Made by a program: the position numbers and the translations under genes | Source: an uncultured Senegalimassilia sp. | Lineage (GTDB): Bacteria > Actinomycetota > Coriobacteriia > Coriobacteriales > Eggerthellaceae | NCBI GenBank assembly: GCA_937925385.1 | Contig: CALEWN010000156.1 | Coordinates: forward strand, 1 to 7,516 | Direction of reading: 5' to 3' | Length of the DNA: 7,516 bases | The notes under the pieces: model-generated | What the model was told of the DNA's origin: nothing | Database searches by the model: none | Seen by the model: only the letters and a program-made list of their open reading frames with translations | Shown: positions 1-7,149 of the stretch, piece by piece | How the letters are laid out: every line of letters starts with the position of its first letter | How positions within the stretch are numbered: position 1 is the stretch's first letter

Positions 1-1653
1 GGCGTGGGCCTGTGGGGCATGGTGTTCCCCGTGCTCACCATCGTGGTCACGCAGCTTGCCGGCGCCGAGCAGGCGGGCATGTTCTCGCTGGCCTTCGTCA
101 CGGCGCTTCTGCTCATGTTCGTGGGCAACTACGGCGTGCGTAACTTCCAGGCATCCGACCTTGACGAGGAGTACTCGTTCGCCGATTACCAGGCAAACCG
201 CGTGCTCACCGTGGTCATCATGCTGGTGGCCGGCATAACGTACTGCAAGTTCCGCGGATATACCGACCAGATGTGGCTGATGAGCCTGGGCGTATACCTA
301 TATAAGGCTATCGACGCCTTGGCCGATGTGTACGAAGGGCGTCTGCAACAGGTGGACAAGCTCTACCTTGCCGGCATCTCGCAGGCCTTCAGGTCCGCCG
401 CGGCGCTCATCGGGTTCTCGCTGGCGCTGCTCATCACGCGCAACGTGGGCGTGTCGAGCATCGTCATGGCCGTCATCGCCGCGCTCACGTTCGTGGTGTT
501 CACGTTCCCGCTGGCCCAGCTTGAGACGCCGAAGTCGCGCCGCGCGAGCGCCAAACGCGTGATAGCCCTGCTCAAGCAGTGCTTCCCGCTGTTCGTGGCG
601 CTGTTCATGTACAACCTCATCGACAACATGCCGAAGTTCGTCATGGAAGGCGCGCTGTCCTACGACAACCAGCTGTATTACAACGCGCTGTACTTCCCCG
701 CGCACGCCATCCTGCTGACCAGCGGTTTCATCTACAAGCCCATGCTGCTGAAGATGGCCAACGCCTGGGCGGACCCGGCCAAGCGCAAGAAGTTCGATCT
801 GATCATCATAGTGATGTTCGTGATCATCGTGGGCATCACCGTAGTGGTCGCCGGCGCCATGAGCTGGTTCGGCCTGGCAATCATGAGCTTCCTGTACGGC
901 ATCGACTTCGAGCAGTACCGCGGGCTGTGCTTCGTGATGCTGGCGGCGGGCGGCGTGACGGCCGGCATCGAGTTTTTGTACCAGGTGATCACTGTGCTGC
1001 GCCGCCAGCGCGCCGTGACGAAGCTGTACCTGATCACGTTCGGGTTCAGCCTGTTCGTGCCCGTGCTGCTGGTGAACTTCACGGGGCTGCCCGGCGCCGT
1101 GATCGGATACTTGATCGTCATGTGCATCCTGCTGGTGCTGCTGGTCAGCGAGTACGCGTCCATTCGTATGGACCTGCATCGCAAGCTCACTGGCAAAGCG
1201 GCGCCCGACGCCGAGATGCCGCGCGCCGCGCGCACCGGGGCCATGGCGCCCGTGCAGGTTGCGGGAGCGGGGGCGCAAGCGATGGCGGCTGCGGCCGTGG
1301 CCCAGCAAGCTGCCGGCGTGCCGATGCAGGCGCAGGTGCAGCAGGCCGTCGCGGCGACGCAGGCTCAGCAGACGGCTGCGGCTCAGACCGCTCAGGCGGC
1401 TGTCGCGCAGCAGGCGAATCCCGCCGCACGCGGGGCGCATGCGCCCAAGGCATCGATAACGGAAAGCCCGACGCCCGATCGCAGTGCCGTCGGCGATGCC
1501 GACCGTCAGACTCCCGCGCCCGGACGTCGGCTTGTTCCCGAGATGTACGACGCCGCGCCGATCTCATGGACCGCAGGCGGCACCGTTGGCATCGCCCAGC
1601 CCGAGCCCGAAGCGCCGGAATCTAACGACGAGGGCGAAGACGGCAACGCATAA
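1..1653 (+). CDS. Oligosaccharide flippase (Wzx/MOP superfamily), 5'-truncated, with Ala/Gln-rich C-terminal tail
   Basis: Probable polytopic flippase that moves a lipid-linked oligosaccharide across the cytoplasmic membrane for cell-surface glycan assembly. The frame is open from base 1. The first possible start is a GTG at 4, but the protein there is already inside a first membrane helix (GLWGMVFPVLTIVVTQLAG), so the true start probably lies a few codons upstream of the window. Counting from the GTG, about 12 hydrophobic segments are spread over residues 1-385 (for example 24-46, 125-145, 150-170, 265-285, 305-327, 362-384), as expected for polysaccharide-synthesis/MATE-like flippases. Residues about 395-549 form a hydrophilic low-complexity tail: an Ala/Gln-rich stretch (about 417-475), then Pro-rich and acidic sequence ending in EGEDGNA. 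Such a tail is not part of the usual flippase fold. The stop TAA is followed 22 nt later by a terminator, so this is the last gene of its transcript. The family call rests on topology and general resemblance; the substrate is unknown. Confidence 0.75.
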   Translation, partial: GVGLWGMVFPVLTIVVTQLAGAEQAGMFSLAFVTALLLMFVGNYGVRNFQASDLDEEYSFADYQANRVLTVVIMLVAGITYCKFRGYTDQMWLMSLGVYLYKAIDALADVYEGRLQQVDKLYLAGISQAFRSAAALIGFSLALLITRNVGVSSIVMAVIAALTFVVFTFPLAQLETPKSRRASAKRVIALLKQCFPLFVALFMYNLIDNMPKFVMEGALSYDNQLYYNALYFPAHAILLTSGFIYKPMLLKMANAWADPAKRKKFDLIIIVMFVIIVGITVVVAGAMSWFGLAIMSFLYGIDFEQYRGLCFVMLAAGGVTAGIEFLYQVITVLRRQRAVTKLYLITFGFSLFVPVLLVNFTGLPGAVIGYLIVMCILLVLLVSEYASIRMDLHRKLTGKAAPDAEMPRAARTGAMAPVQVAGAGAQAMAAAAVAQQAAGVPMQAQVQQAVAATQAQQTAAAQTAQAAVAQQANPAARGAHAPKASITESPTPDRSAVGDADRQTPAPGRRLVPEMYDAAPISWTAGGTVGIAQPEPEAPESNDEGEDGNA

Positions 1654-1675
1654 CCCACGCGATTTCGCGCTCTTT

Positions 1676-1715
1676 AAGGGGCTCGCAGAACGACCGTTCT
1701 GCGAGCCCCTTTCTC
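1676..1715 (+). terminator. Rho-independent terminator after the flippase gene
   Basis: A perfect inverted repeat pairs 1676-1692 (AAGGGGCTCGCAGAACG) with 1695-1711. It is GC-rich and followed by CTCT with only a short, broken T-tract (CCCCTTTCTCT). It begins 22 nt past the flippase stop and lies before the promoter-like sequence of the ABC operon, so it separates the two transcription units. Confidence 0.85.
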
Positions 1716-1723
1716 TACCCATC

Positions 1724-1775
1724 TTGTAACCTGTGGTGAACTTGTGGTATATAGTTTTCCTTAACAAACTATACT
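1724..1775 (+). promoter_or_regulatory. Putative promoter of the ABC transporter operon
   Basis: This is an AT-rich island in a GC-rich background between the terminator and the ATPase gene. TTGTAA at 1724-1729 can act as a -35 box, with TATATA at 1748-1753 (18-nt spacer) or TATAGT at 1750-1755 as the -10. A second good -10-like hexamer, TATACT, lies at 1770-1775 but has no well-spaced -35. The exact start site cannot be decided from sequence; the presence of a promoter here is likely from position and composition. Confidence 0.5.
1750..1773. promoter_or_regulatory. Candidate repressor operator: 8-bp perfect inverted repeat
   Basis: TATAGTTT (1750-1757) and AAACTATA (1766-1773) form a perfect dyad around an 8-nt spacer, 24 bp in total. 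It overlaps both candidate -10 boxes of the ABC operon. The size and symmetry suit a dimeric helix-turn-helix repressor such as a TetR-family protein, which often controls exporters of this kind. No regulator gene is present in the window, so the binding protein is unknown. A weak RNA hairpin is possible but there is no T-tract after it. Confidence 0.45.
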
Positions 1776-1837
1776 GCGGTCCTTTGCGGGTGCGACCGGC
1801 GCTCGCAGGGCTCCCGCATACCGCGAAGGAGCACGAC

Positions 1838-2581
1838 ATGGGAAAGAACCCCGCAACCGCCGACACCGCTTCCTCCCCTACGCCTTACCTGCAGGTTCGC
1901 GACCTGTGCAAGCATTATGGCGAAGGCGAGGCGCGCACCACGGTGCTGCACGACGTCACCACCACCGTGAACAAAGGCGAAATCTGCGTGTTGCTGGGCC
2001 CGTCGGGTAGCGGCAAATCGACGTTTTTGAACCTGGTGGGCGGCCTGGAGGCGGCCGATAGCGGCTCCATCAACGTGGGCGGCACGGAGCTTACCAGCCT
2101 GACGCCCAAGCAGCTCGGCGAGTACCGCCGCGACAAGCTCGGCTTCGTCTTCCAGTTCTACAACCTGGTGCCCGACCTGACCATCCGCGAGAACATCGAG
2201 GTCACGGCCCATCTTTCCGCAAACCCCCTCCCCATAGACGATCTGCTGCGCTCGCTTGGGCTCTACGAGCATCGCGCGAAGTTCCCACGCCAGGTTTCGG
2301 GCGGTCAGCAGCAGCGCTGCGCCATCGGCCGCGCGCTGGTGAAGAATCCCGGGCTTTTGCTGTGCGACGAGCCCACCGGCGCGCTGGATTACCAGACGTC
2401 GAAGGAGATCTTGGAGCTGATGGAGGACGTGAACCGCGACTACGGGTGCACCGTAGTCATCGTCACGCACAACGACGCCATCAAGCACATGGCCCACCGC
2501 GTGCTGCGCCTGCGCGACGGCAAGCTTGCCGAGGACACGGCGAACGTCGAGCGCATGGCCGCGCGCGACCTGACCTGGTAG
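1838..2581 (+). CDS. ABC transporter ATP-binding protein (MacB/LolD-type)
   Basis: ATPase subunit that should power the FtsX-like permease encoded next to it. The 247-residue protein is a normal length for a stand-alone nucleotide-binding domain and carries every core motif: Walker A GPSGSGKST at 54-62, Q-loop Q106 (FVFQFYNLVP), signature VSGGQQQR at 153-160, Walker B LLLCDEPT at 173-180 with catalytic E178, D-loop GALD at 181-184 and switch histidine H211 (VTHND). The pattern FQFYNLVPxLTxxENIE is typical of the MacB/LolD/FtsE group, which couples to four-helix FtsX-type permeases. The ATG at 1838 is chosen because AAGGAG (1826-1831) sits 6 nt upstream. The frame is open back to an ATG at 1733, but that would put coding sequence across the operator/promoter region and its extra residues do not resemble the family. 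Substrate unknown. Confidence 0.93.
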   Translation: MGKNPATADTASSPTPYLQVRDLCKHYGEGEARTTVLHDVTTTVNKGEICVLLGPSGSGKSTFLNLVGGLEAADSGSINVGGTELTSLTPKQLGEYRRDKLGFVFQFYNLVPDLTIRENIEVTAHLSANPLPIDDLLRSLGLYEHRAKFPRQVSGGQQQRCAIGRALVKNPGLLLCDEPTGALDYQTSKEILELMEDVNRDYGCTVVIVTHNDAIKHMAHRVLRLRDGKLAEDTANVERMAARDLTW

Positions 2582-2585
2582 GAGG
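2580..2585 (+). promoter_or_regulatory. Ribosome binding site overlapping the upstream stop codon
   Basis: The consensus AGGAGG starts on the second base of the ATPase TAG stop (2579-2581), 6 nt before the permease ATG at 2592. A ribosome finishing the ATPase is therefore placed directly on the permease start, which supports translational coupling and balanced production of the two subunits. Confidence 0.85.
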
Positions 2586-2591
2586 CGCGCC

Positions 2592-5306
2592 ATGGCATCG
2601 CCTTTGCGCAAGCGCTTCCCGCGCGAGCTGAAGAACAACCTGGGGAAATACCTGGGCATCTTCCTGCTAATGTCCGTGACCATCGCGCTGACATCGGGCT
2701 TTTTGCTGGCAGCACATTCCATCGCCGTCATCATCGACGACATGCCTGAGCAGTACTCTATCGAGGACGCGCGCTTCACCACCGCCTTCGAGGCCACCGA
2801 CGAGCAGCTGAACGCCGCCGCCGATGCGGCGCGTGACGCCGGAACGGGCGGCACGGACATCGTCCGCAACTGGTCATTCGACGCGGATTTCAACCACGCG
2901 CAAGGAGACGACGGCCGCGACCGCACGCTGCGCGTCTATCAGCATCGCACCCAGGTTGACCTGGCCGCATACGCCGAGGGGCGCGTGCCCGAGGCAGCCG
3001 ACGAGGTTGCCATCGACCGCGTGTTCGCCACGAACAATGGCATAACCGTCGGCGAGGAGGTGGAGCTGTTCGGCCAGCGCTTCACCGTGTGCGGCATCAT
3101 GACGACCTCCGATAACCAGGCGCTGTTCCAGAGCAACTCCGATTTCACGGTGAACACGCTGACGTTCGGCGTGGCCGAGGTTTCCGAAAGCGGTTTCGCG
3201 GCGCTTGAGGCCACCGGGCACCAACCGGCGTACACGTACTCGGTGCGTTTCACCAATCGCGACTTGACCGTGGCGCAACGAACCGATGTCGAGAAGGACA
3301 TGGTTCGCGCGCTCTCCGATGCCGGGGCGACCGTGGACGACCTGACCGATTCGAGCGCCAACCAGGGAATCGGTTACGCCGCCGACGATGTTTCGGGCGA
3401 CTCCACCATGTGGAGCGTACTTCTGTACATGATCATCGTCATCATGGCGTTTGTGTTCGTGGTGCTGACATCGGGCACCATCGAGGAGGAAAGCGCGATC
3501 ATCGGCACGCTGCTGGCCAGCGGTTATCGTCGCCGCGAGCTGGTGACGCACTACCTGGCGCTGCCAGCGGCGGTGGGCATCGTAGCGGCCGTGGTAGGCA
3601 ACGTGGCCGGCTACACCCTGATGAGCGAGCCGATGCGCAACCTGTATTACGGCAGCTACAGCCTGCCGCCTTACTACGCCACCTGGAGCTGGGGCGTGTT
3701 CGCGCAAACCACCGCGCTGCCCGTGGCGACGCTCGTAGGCATCACGTTGTTGGGGCTTTTGCGGAAGATGGGTCACACCCCGCTGGAGTTTTTGCGCCAC
3801 GAAACCAGCAAAGGCGGCGTGAAGCGCGGTTTTGCCCTGCCCGAGCGCCTGAGCTTCATCGCGCGCTTCCGCATGCGGGTGTTCTTGCGCAACCTGGGAA
3901 ATTTCGCCACGCTGTTCGTGGGAATCGGGTTCGCCAGCATGCTGCTGCTGTTCTCGCTGGCCATTTTGCCGACCATGACGCACTACGCCGAGAACCTGCA
4001 CAACAACGTGGTCGCCGAGCACATGTACGCGTTGAAGGCGCCGCTGGAGCTGGACGGCACGCAAGCCGACCGCGAGGCGTGGGCCGCCATCGACGAGCTG
4101 CAGAGCGTGGAAGGCGGTAAGCTGACCGCCGTAGAGGATGCGGGAGATGTGCTCGAAGATGCGGGCGACGCGTTGCAAACGGCCGCCGACAAGCTTCAGG
4201 ATGCCGCTTCGGCGCTGGCCGCGACGCCTTCCGCAGACGCCATGCAGACCGCGCAAGATGCGCAAGATGACCTCGCCCGCGCGCAGGACGCGTTTAACGC
4301 AGCGCAGGATTCGTTCTACGGGAAAGTCGATTCGGTAGCCGCTGACCTGGGTAAACCGCGCGATGAGGTGTTGGACATGGTCGAAAAGGCCGCCGACATC
4401 GATGCGGATTCCGACGACGTCCACCCCGTGAACACCGTGGACAACGGGGCGGGGAAGATCGCGCAGGCCGAGAAGTACGCCGTGTATTCGCTGGACTACG
4501 ACCGCGGCGAGGACTCGGGCACGGAGACGATCACCGTGTACGGCGTACCCGAGGATTCGCGCTATTGGGACGACCTTGCCGTGGGCGATGGGCACGTGGT
4601 GTTCGGCAACGGGCTAATCGACAAGTTCCGTTTCGCCGACGGGCAAACCGTCAGCTTGTACGACAAATACGAGGACGAAACGCGCGAGGTCGCCTACGAG
4701 GGCGACGCGTACACCTGGGGCACGAAGTCTAACATGGCCGTGTACATGAGCCTCGACGACTTCAACCGCTTCTTCGGAAACGACGCCGGGTACTTCAACG
4801 GCTACGCCTCCGATCAGGCGCTTGACCTAGATGCGCGCTACCTTGCCAGCGACTTGACGCCCGAGAGCATGGACGCCATCGGCGAGCAGTTCGTCGGCAT
4901 GATGGACGACGTGATCGGCATGCTGGTGGGGCTTTCCGTGTTCATCTTCCTGGTGTTCATGTACCTGCTTACAAAATCGGTGATCGACCGGTCGGCACGC
5001 TCGATCAGCTACATGAAGGTGTTCGGCTACCGTGATTCCGAGATCAGCCGCCTGTATGTGCGCTCCATCACGCTGACGGTGGCGGTGTCGCTGGTGGTAT
5101 GCCAGCCGCTGATCATCGGCGGGCTGACGCTGCTCTTCCGCGCCATGCTGCTGGCCTACAACGGCAACATCGAGATCTACGTGCCCATGACGGCCATCGC
5201 GGAGGTCATCACCATCGGGTTCGCCACCTACCTGGCGGTGGCGCTGCTGCATATCCGCCGCATCAAGCGTGTGCCCCTGGCCCTGGCGCTGAAGGTACAG
5301 GAGTAG
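2592..5306 (+). CDS. FtsX-like ABC transporter permease, large double-module form with coiled-coil insert
   Basis: Membrane subunit of 904 residues partnering the ATPase. It has about eight membrane helices in two FtsX-like halves. The first half has a helix near 20-43, an extracytoplasmic domain (about 45-270, MacB periplasmic-core-like) and helices near 274-296, 322-345 and 370-390. The second half has a helix near 436-460, a large outside domain (about 462-772) and helices near 775-797, 825-848 and 866-888. The cytoplasmic loops after the second helix of each half match each other (GTLLASGYRRREL at 305-317; YMKVFGYRDSEISRLY at 807-822), as expected for loops that contact the ATPase. Within the second outside domain, residues 512-580 are Ala/Asp/Gln-rich heptads with a likely TPSA turn at 545-548, suggesting a helical hairpin. 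By family, such proteins act as mechanotransmission machines exporting peptides, lipids or drugs, or as sensors of such compounds; which applies here is not visible. It ends with an FtsX-typical cytoplasmic tail. Confidence 0.9.
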   Translation: MASPLRKRFPRELKNNLGKYLGIFLLMSVTIALTSGFLLAAHSIAVIIDDMPEQYSIEDARFTTAFEATDEQLNAAADAARDAGTGGTDIVRNWSFDADFNHAQGDDGRDRTLRVYQHRTQVDLAAYAEGRVPEAADEVAIDRVFATNNGITVGEEVELFGQRFTVCGIMTTSDNQALFQSNSDFTVNTLTFGVAEVSESGFAALEATGHQPAYTYSVRFTNRDLTVAQRTDVEKDMVRALSDAGATVDDLTDSSANQGIGYAADDVSGDSTMWSVLLYMIIVIMAFVFVVLTSGTIEEESAIIGTLLASGYRRRELVTHYLALPAAVGIVAAVVGNVAGYTLMSEPMRNLYYGSYSLPPYYATWSWGVFAQTTALPVATLVGITLLGLLRKMGHTPLEFLRHETSKGGVKRGFALPERLSFIARFRMRVFLRNLGNFATLFVGIGFASMLLLFSLAILPTMTHYAENLHNNVVAEHMYALKAPLELDGTQADREAWAAIDELQSVEGGKLTAVEDAGDVLEDAGDALQTAADKLQDAASALAATPSADAMQTAQDAQDDLARAQDAFNAAQDSFYGKVDSVAADLGKPRDEVLDMVEKAADIDADSDDVHPVNTVDNGAGKIAQAEKYAVYSLDYDRGEDSGTETITVYGVPEDSRYWDDLAVGDGHVVFGNGLIDKFRFADGQTVSLYDKYEDETREVAYEGDAYTWGTKSNMAVYMSLDDFNRFFGNDAGYFNGYASDQALDLDARYLASDLTPESMDAIGEQFVGMMDDVIGMLVGLSVFIFLVFMYLLTKSVIDRSARSISYMKVFGYRDSEISRLYVRSITLTVAVSLVVCQPLIIGGLTLLFRAMLLAYNGNIEIYVPMTAIAEVITIGFATYLAVALLHIRRIKRVPLALALKVQE

Positions 5307-5395
5307 TGGGCGAAGGGGCTTTTGCGGAACCGGCGGTTGAACGCGCGGGAAGGTTGGCGTGAGCCGCTGCTGATTGCGCGCCCCTTCCCCATACA

Positions 5396-5434
5396 GAACG
5401 CCCCTGCGAGTCGAAGAGGCTTGCAGGGGCGTTC
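5396..5434. terminator. Hairpin between convergent genes, probable bidirectional terminator
   Basis: GAACGCCCCTGC (5396-5407) pairs perfectly with 5423-5434, and the stem extends inward by five more pairs, two of them G-U, around a GAAGA loop. It lies 90 nt after the permease stop and 76 nt after the MFS stop on the other strand. Neither side has a clean T-run, so efficiency is uncertain. Position between tail-to-tail genes is the main support. Confidence 0.6.
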
Positions 5435-5509
5435 GTCGTTTCGCATGTTTTGCGGGTTCGCAATTCGCGCGTTTCCGCGATTCCGCGGGCTTTGCTGCGC
5501 CGTCTTCCG

Positions 5510-6868
5510 CTACTGCTCGAAGTCGACGTCCTTGCTTTCGCGGAAGAAGGCCAGCGCCACCAGGGCGACCAGGGCCATACCGCCCAGGTACCAGCCGAGC
5601 GACTGGATGCCGAAGTTCATGACCAGGGCCGATGCGATGGTCGGGGCGAACGCGCCGCCGGTGATGGCCGCCAGGTTGTAGCTCAGGCCGGCTCCGGAGT
5701 AGCGCACCTTCGCGGGGAACAGCTCGGGCAGATAGCTGCCGCAAGGGCCGAAGATCGTGCCCATGCAGGCGAAGCCGACGCACAGGAACACCATCACGGA
5801 CAGCACGCTATGAGCGGCCAGCAGCATGGGCGCCACCAGGGCGAACAACACGGTGCAAACGTTGCCGACCACCAAAACGGGCTTGCGGCCGCGCTTGTCA
5901 GCGGTCAGGCAGCCCACCAAGATGAACCCGGCGAAGAAGAACACCGAGATCATCTGCATGCCCAGATACTGCTGCTGCGAGAAGCCCAGCGTGGACACGC
6001 CGTAGGACAGCGACCAGGTGCCCAGCACATAGAACAACGTGTAGGTGATGCTCATCGTGCAGGTGCCTAGCACAAGGCGGCGCCAATGATGGACTAAGTC
6101 GCGCAGCGGGGTCTTCGTCGTGCGGTTCTCGGCGGCAGCCTTTTGGAAGACGGGGGTCTCGCTCATGCGCATACGCACGACCAGGCCGACGATCACGAGC
6201 AGGCACGACAGCAGGAACGGAACGCGCCAGCCCCAGGCGACCATCGCGTCGGCGGGCAGCAGCGTATCGAGCAGCAGGTTCACACCATACGCGCAGAAGA
6301 AGCCGATGGGCGCGCCAAGGTTCGGGAAGCTGCCGAACAGCGCGCGTTTATCGGCCGGGGCGTTTTCAGTTGCCACCAGCGCGGCGCCGGACCACTCGCC
6401 GGCAAGGCCCAGGCCCTGGCAGGCGCGGCAAACGCACAGCAGCACCACTGCCGCGGGGCCGAGCACGTCGTATCCGGGCAGCAGGCCGACGCAAAACGTT
6501 GCGGTTCCCATGAGCATCAAGGCCGCGACCAGGGTTTTCTTACGACCGAGGCGGTCGCCGAAGTGGCCAAACAACAGGCTACCGAACGGGCGAGCCAAAA
6601 AGCTCACCGCAAAGGTGACGAAGGCGAGCAGCGTGGCGAGCACCGGGTCGGACTTGGCGACGTCGGTGAAGAAGATGAGGCCGAAGTAGCTTGCGGCAGC
6701 AATGGAGTAACAGTAGTTGTCGTAGAACTCGATGGCCGTGCCGACCATGGATGCGACCATAACCTCAAGGGTTGAGTCGCGTTTGACCTGCGGCTTTGCA
6801 GCCACTGCTGGCGCCGGAGCCGCCACGCCGGCAGCGGCGGTAGCGGGTGATTTGATTAGATCGTTCAT
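5510..6868 (-). CDS. MHS-family MFS transporter (metabolite:H+ symporter)
   Basis: Secondary transporter of 452 residues with 12 predicted membrane helices, the normal MFS size. MHS-family marks are clear: MVGTAIEFYDNYCY at 41-54 (family pattern VGTxIEWYDF), ARPFGSLLFGHFGDRLGRKK at 92-111 with the MFS loop-2/3 signature GHFGDRLGRKK, CQGLGLAGEWSGAALVATE at 150-168, WGWRVPFLLS at 212-221, RMRMSETPVF at 232-241, ADKRGRKP at 323-330 in the second half, and PELFPAKVRYSGAGLSYN at 381-398. Known members carry proline/betaine, 2-oxoglutarate, citrate, shikimate and other carboxylates with protons, so this is probably an importer of a zwitterion or organic acid. The first 30 residues are an Ala/Pro-rich cytoplasmic extension. 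The start is supported by the purine-rich ribosome site just upstream. The gene is monocistronic here, and its leader contains an apparent isoleucine attenuator, which points to a substrate linked to branched-chain amino acids (inference). Confidence 0.93.
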   Translation of the reverse strand: MNDLIKSPATAAAGVAAPAPAVAAKPQVKRDSTLEVMVASMVGTAIEFYDNYCYSIAAASYFGLIFFTDVAKSDPVLATLLAFVTFAVSFLARPFGSLLFGHFGDRLGRKKTLVAALMLMGTATFCVGLLPGYDVLGPAAVVLLCVCRACQGLGLAGEWSGAALVATENAPADKRALFGSFPNLGAPIGFFCAYGVNLLLDTLLPADAMVAWGWRVPFLLSCLLVIVGLVVRMRMSETPVFQKAAAENRTTKTPLRDLVHHWRRLVLGTCTMSITYTLFYVLGTWSLSYGVSTLGFSQQQYLGMQMISVFFFAGFILVGCLTADKRGRKPVLVVGNVCTVLFALVAPMLLAAHSVLSVMVFLCVGFACMGTIFGPCGSYLPELFPAKVRYSGAGLSYNLAAITGGAFAPTIASALVMNFGIQSLGWYLGGMALVALVALAFFRESKDVDFEQ

Positions 6869-6889
6869 TTTCCTTGCCTTTCCTTTCCT
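6869..6889 (-). promoter_or_regulatory. Purine-rich ribosome binding site of the MFS gene
   Basis: Immediately upstream of the ATG at 6868 the minus strand is an almost pure purine tract with three AGG cores. The AAGG at 6880-6877 lies 8 nt from the start and is the best spaced; AAGGA at 6875-6871 is close to the ATG. The tract fixes this ATG rather than the internal Met37 or Met41 as the start. Confidence 0.7.
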
Positions 6890-7053
6890 GCCGCGTTACC
6901 GGGTGGCGGCGCGGCACGTGTGGTCGATGACCGGCCCCGCAAGCGAACGTTGCTTGGGAAAAACGGGAGGCTTGGGCAAAAGACCAGGTGGAAAGCCATA
7001 AGACGGAAGGCGAAACGCATCAGGCGAAATGCCGGCACCGCAAAAGGCGGCGC
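6890..7053 (-). other. Untranslated leader between attenuator terminator and MFS gene
   Basis: About 165 nt on the minus strand downstream of the terminator. I see no convincing -35/-10 pair on the minus strand (TTATGG near the middle has no partner) and no supported reading frame. If no promoter is hidden here, MFS transcription must read through the attenuator upstream. Confidence 0.4.
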
Positions 7054-7094
7054 AAAAAAGCCGGAGGCCGTTTTTCTCAAACAGCCTCCGGCTT
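7054..7094 (-). terminator. Rho-independent terminator of the attenuator
   Basis: On the minus strand AAGCCGGAGGC (7094-7084) pairs perfectly with GCCTCCGGCTT (7068-7058); the 15-nt loop may be shortened by a further weak pair. The last stem bases run into six T residues (7059-7054) followed by GCG. This is a canonical intrinsic terminator oriented toward the MFS gene, yet it lies 186 nt upstream of it and downstream of no ordinary gene. The only reading frame before it is the short Ile-rich leader peptide, which makes it a conditional terminator rather than a gene end. Confidence 0.88.
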
Positions 7095-7147
7095 GAAGAA
7101 CCATCAGCTGCCCGTTTAGCGTTCGGGCAGCTGAAATGCAACCCGGA
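7087..7147 (-). promoter_or_regulatory. Candidate antiterminator pairing
   Basis: Minus-strand TCCGGGTTG (7147-7139), two bases after the leader stop codon, can pair with CAAGCCGGA (7095-7087): five pairs, one G-G mismatch, three pairs. The second strand is the 5' arm of the terminator, so the two structures exclude each other. The hairpin at 7134-7104 would stack inside this stem. A ribosome at the leader stop would cover 7147-7139 and prevent the pairing, whereas one stalled on the earlier Ile codons would leave it free. Pairing was found by eye; no folding energy was computed. Confidence 0.55.
7104..7134 (-). promoter_or_regulatory. Attenuator hairpin 1
   Basis: Minus-strand TCAGCTGCCCG (7134-7124) pairs perfectly with CGGGCAGCTGA (7114-7104) around a 9-nt loop. 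It lacks a T-tract and sits between the leader peptide and the terminator, where classical attenuators have a pause or protector hairpin. Its 3' arm plus flank (AGCTGATGGT, 7109-7100) can instead pair over ten bases, two of them G-U, with ATTATCAGCT (7170-7161) inside the Ile codons of the leader. That alternative would be blocked by a ribosome stalled there. Confidence 0.75.
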
Positions 7148-7149
7148 CC

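Noticed and set aside
298..1440. Long antisense frame opposite the flippase, and similar ones opposite the permease (2874-4595) and ATPase (1769-2926)
   Set aside because: His/Arg/Gln-rich translations typical of the reverse strand of GC-rich genes; no recognisable domains and full overlap with well-supported genes.
1733..1837. Upstream extension of the ATPase to the ATG at 1733
   Set aside because: It would translate through the operator and -10 region, and it lacks a ribosome site. The ATG at 1838 has AAGGAG at proper distance and gives the usual protein length.
5312..5387. Inverted repeat GAAGGGGC / GCCCCTTC after the permease
   Set aside because: The arms are only 8 bp and 60 nt apart with no T-tract; the 5396-5434 hairpin is the better terminator candidate.
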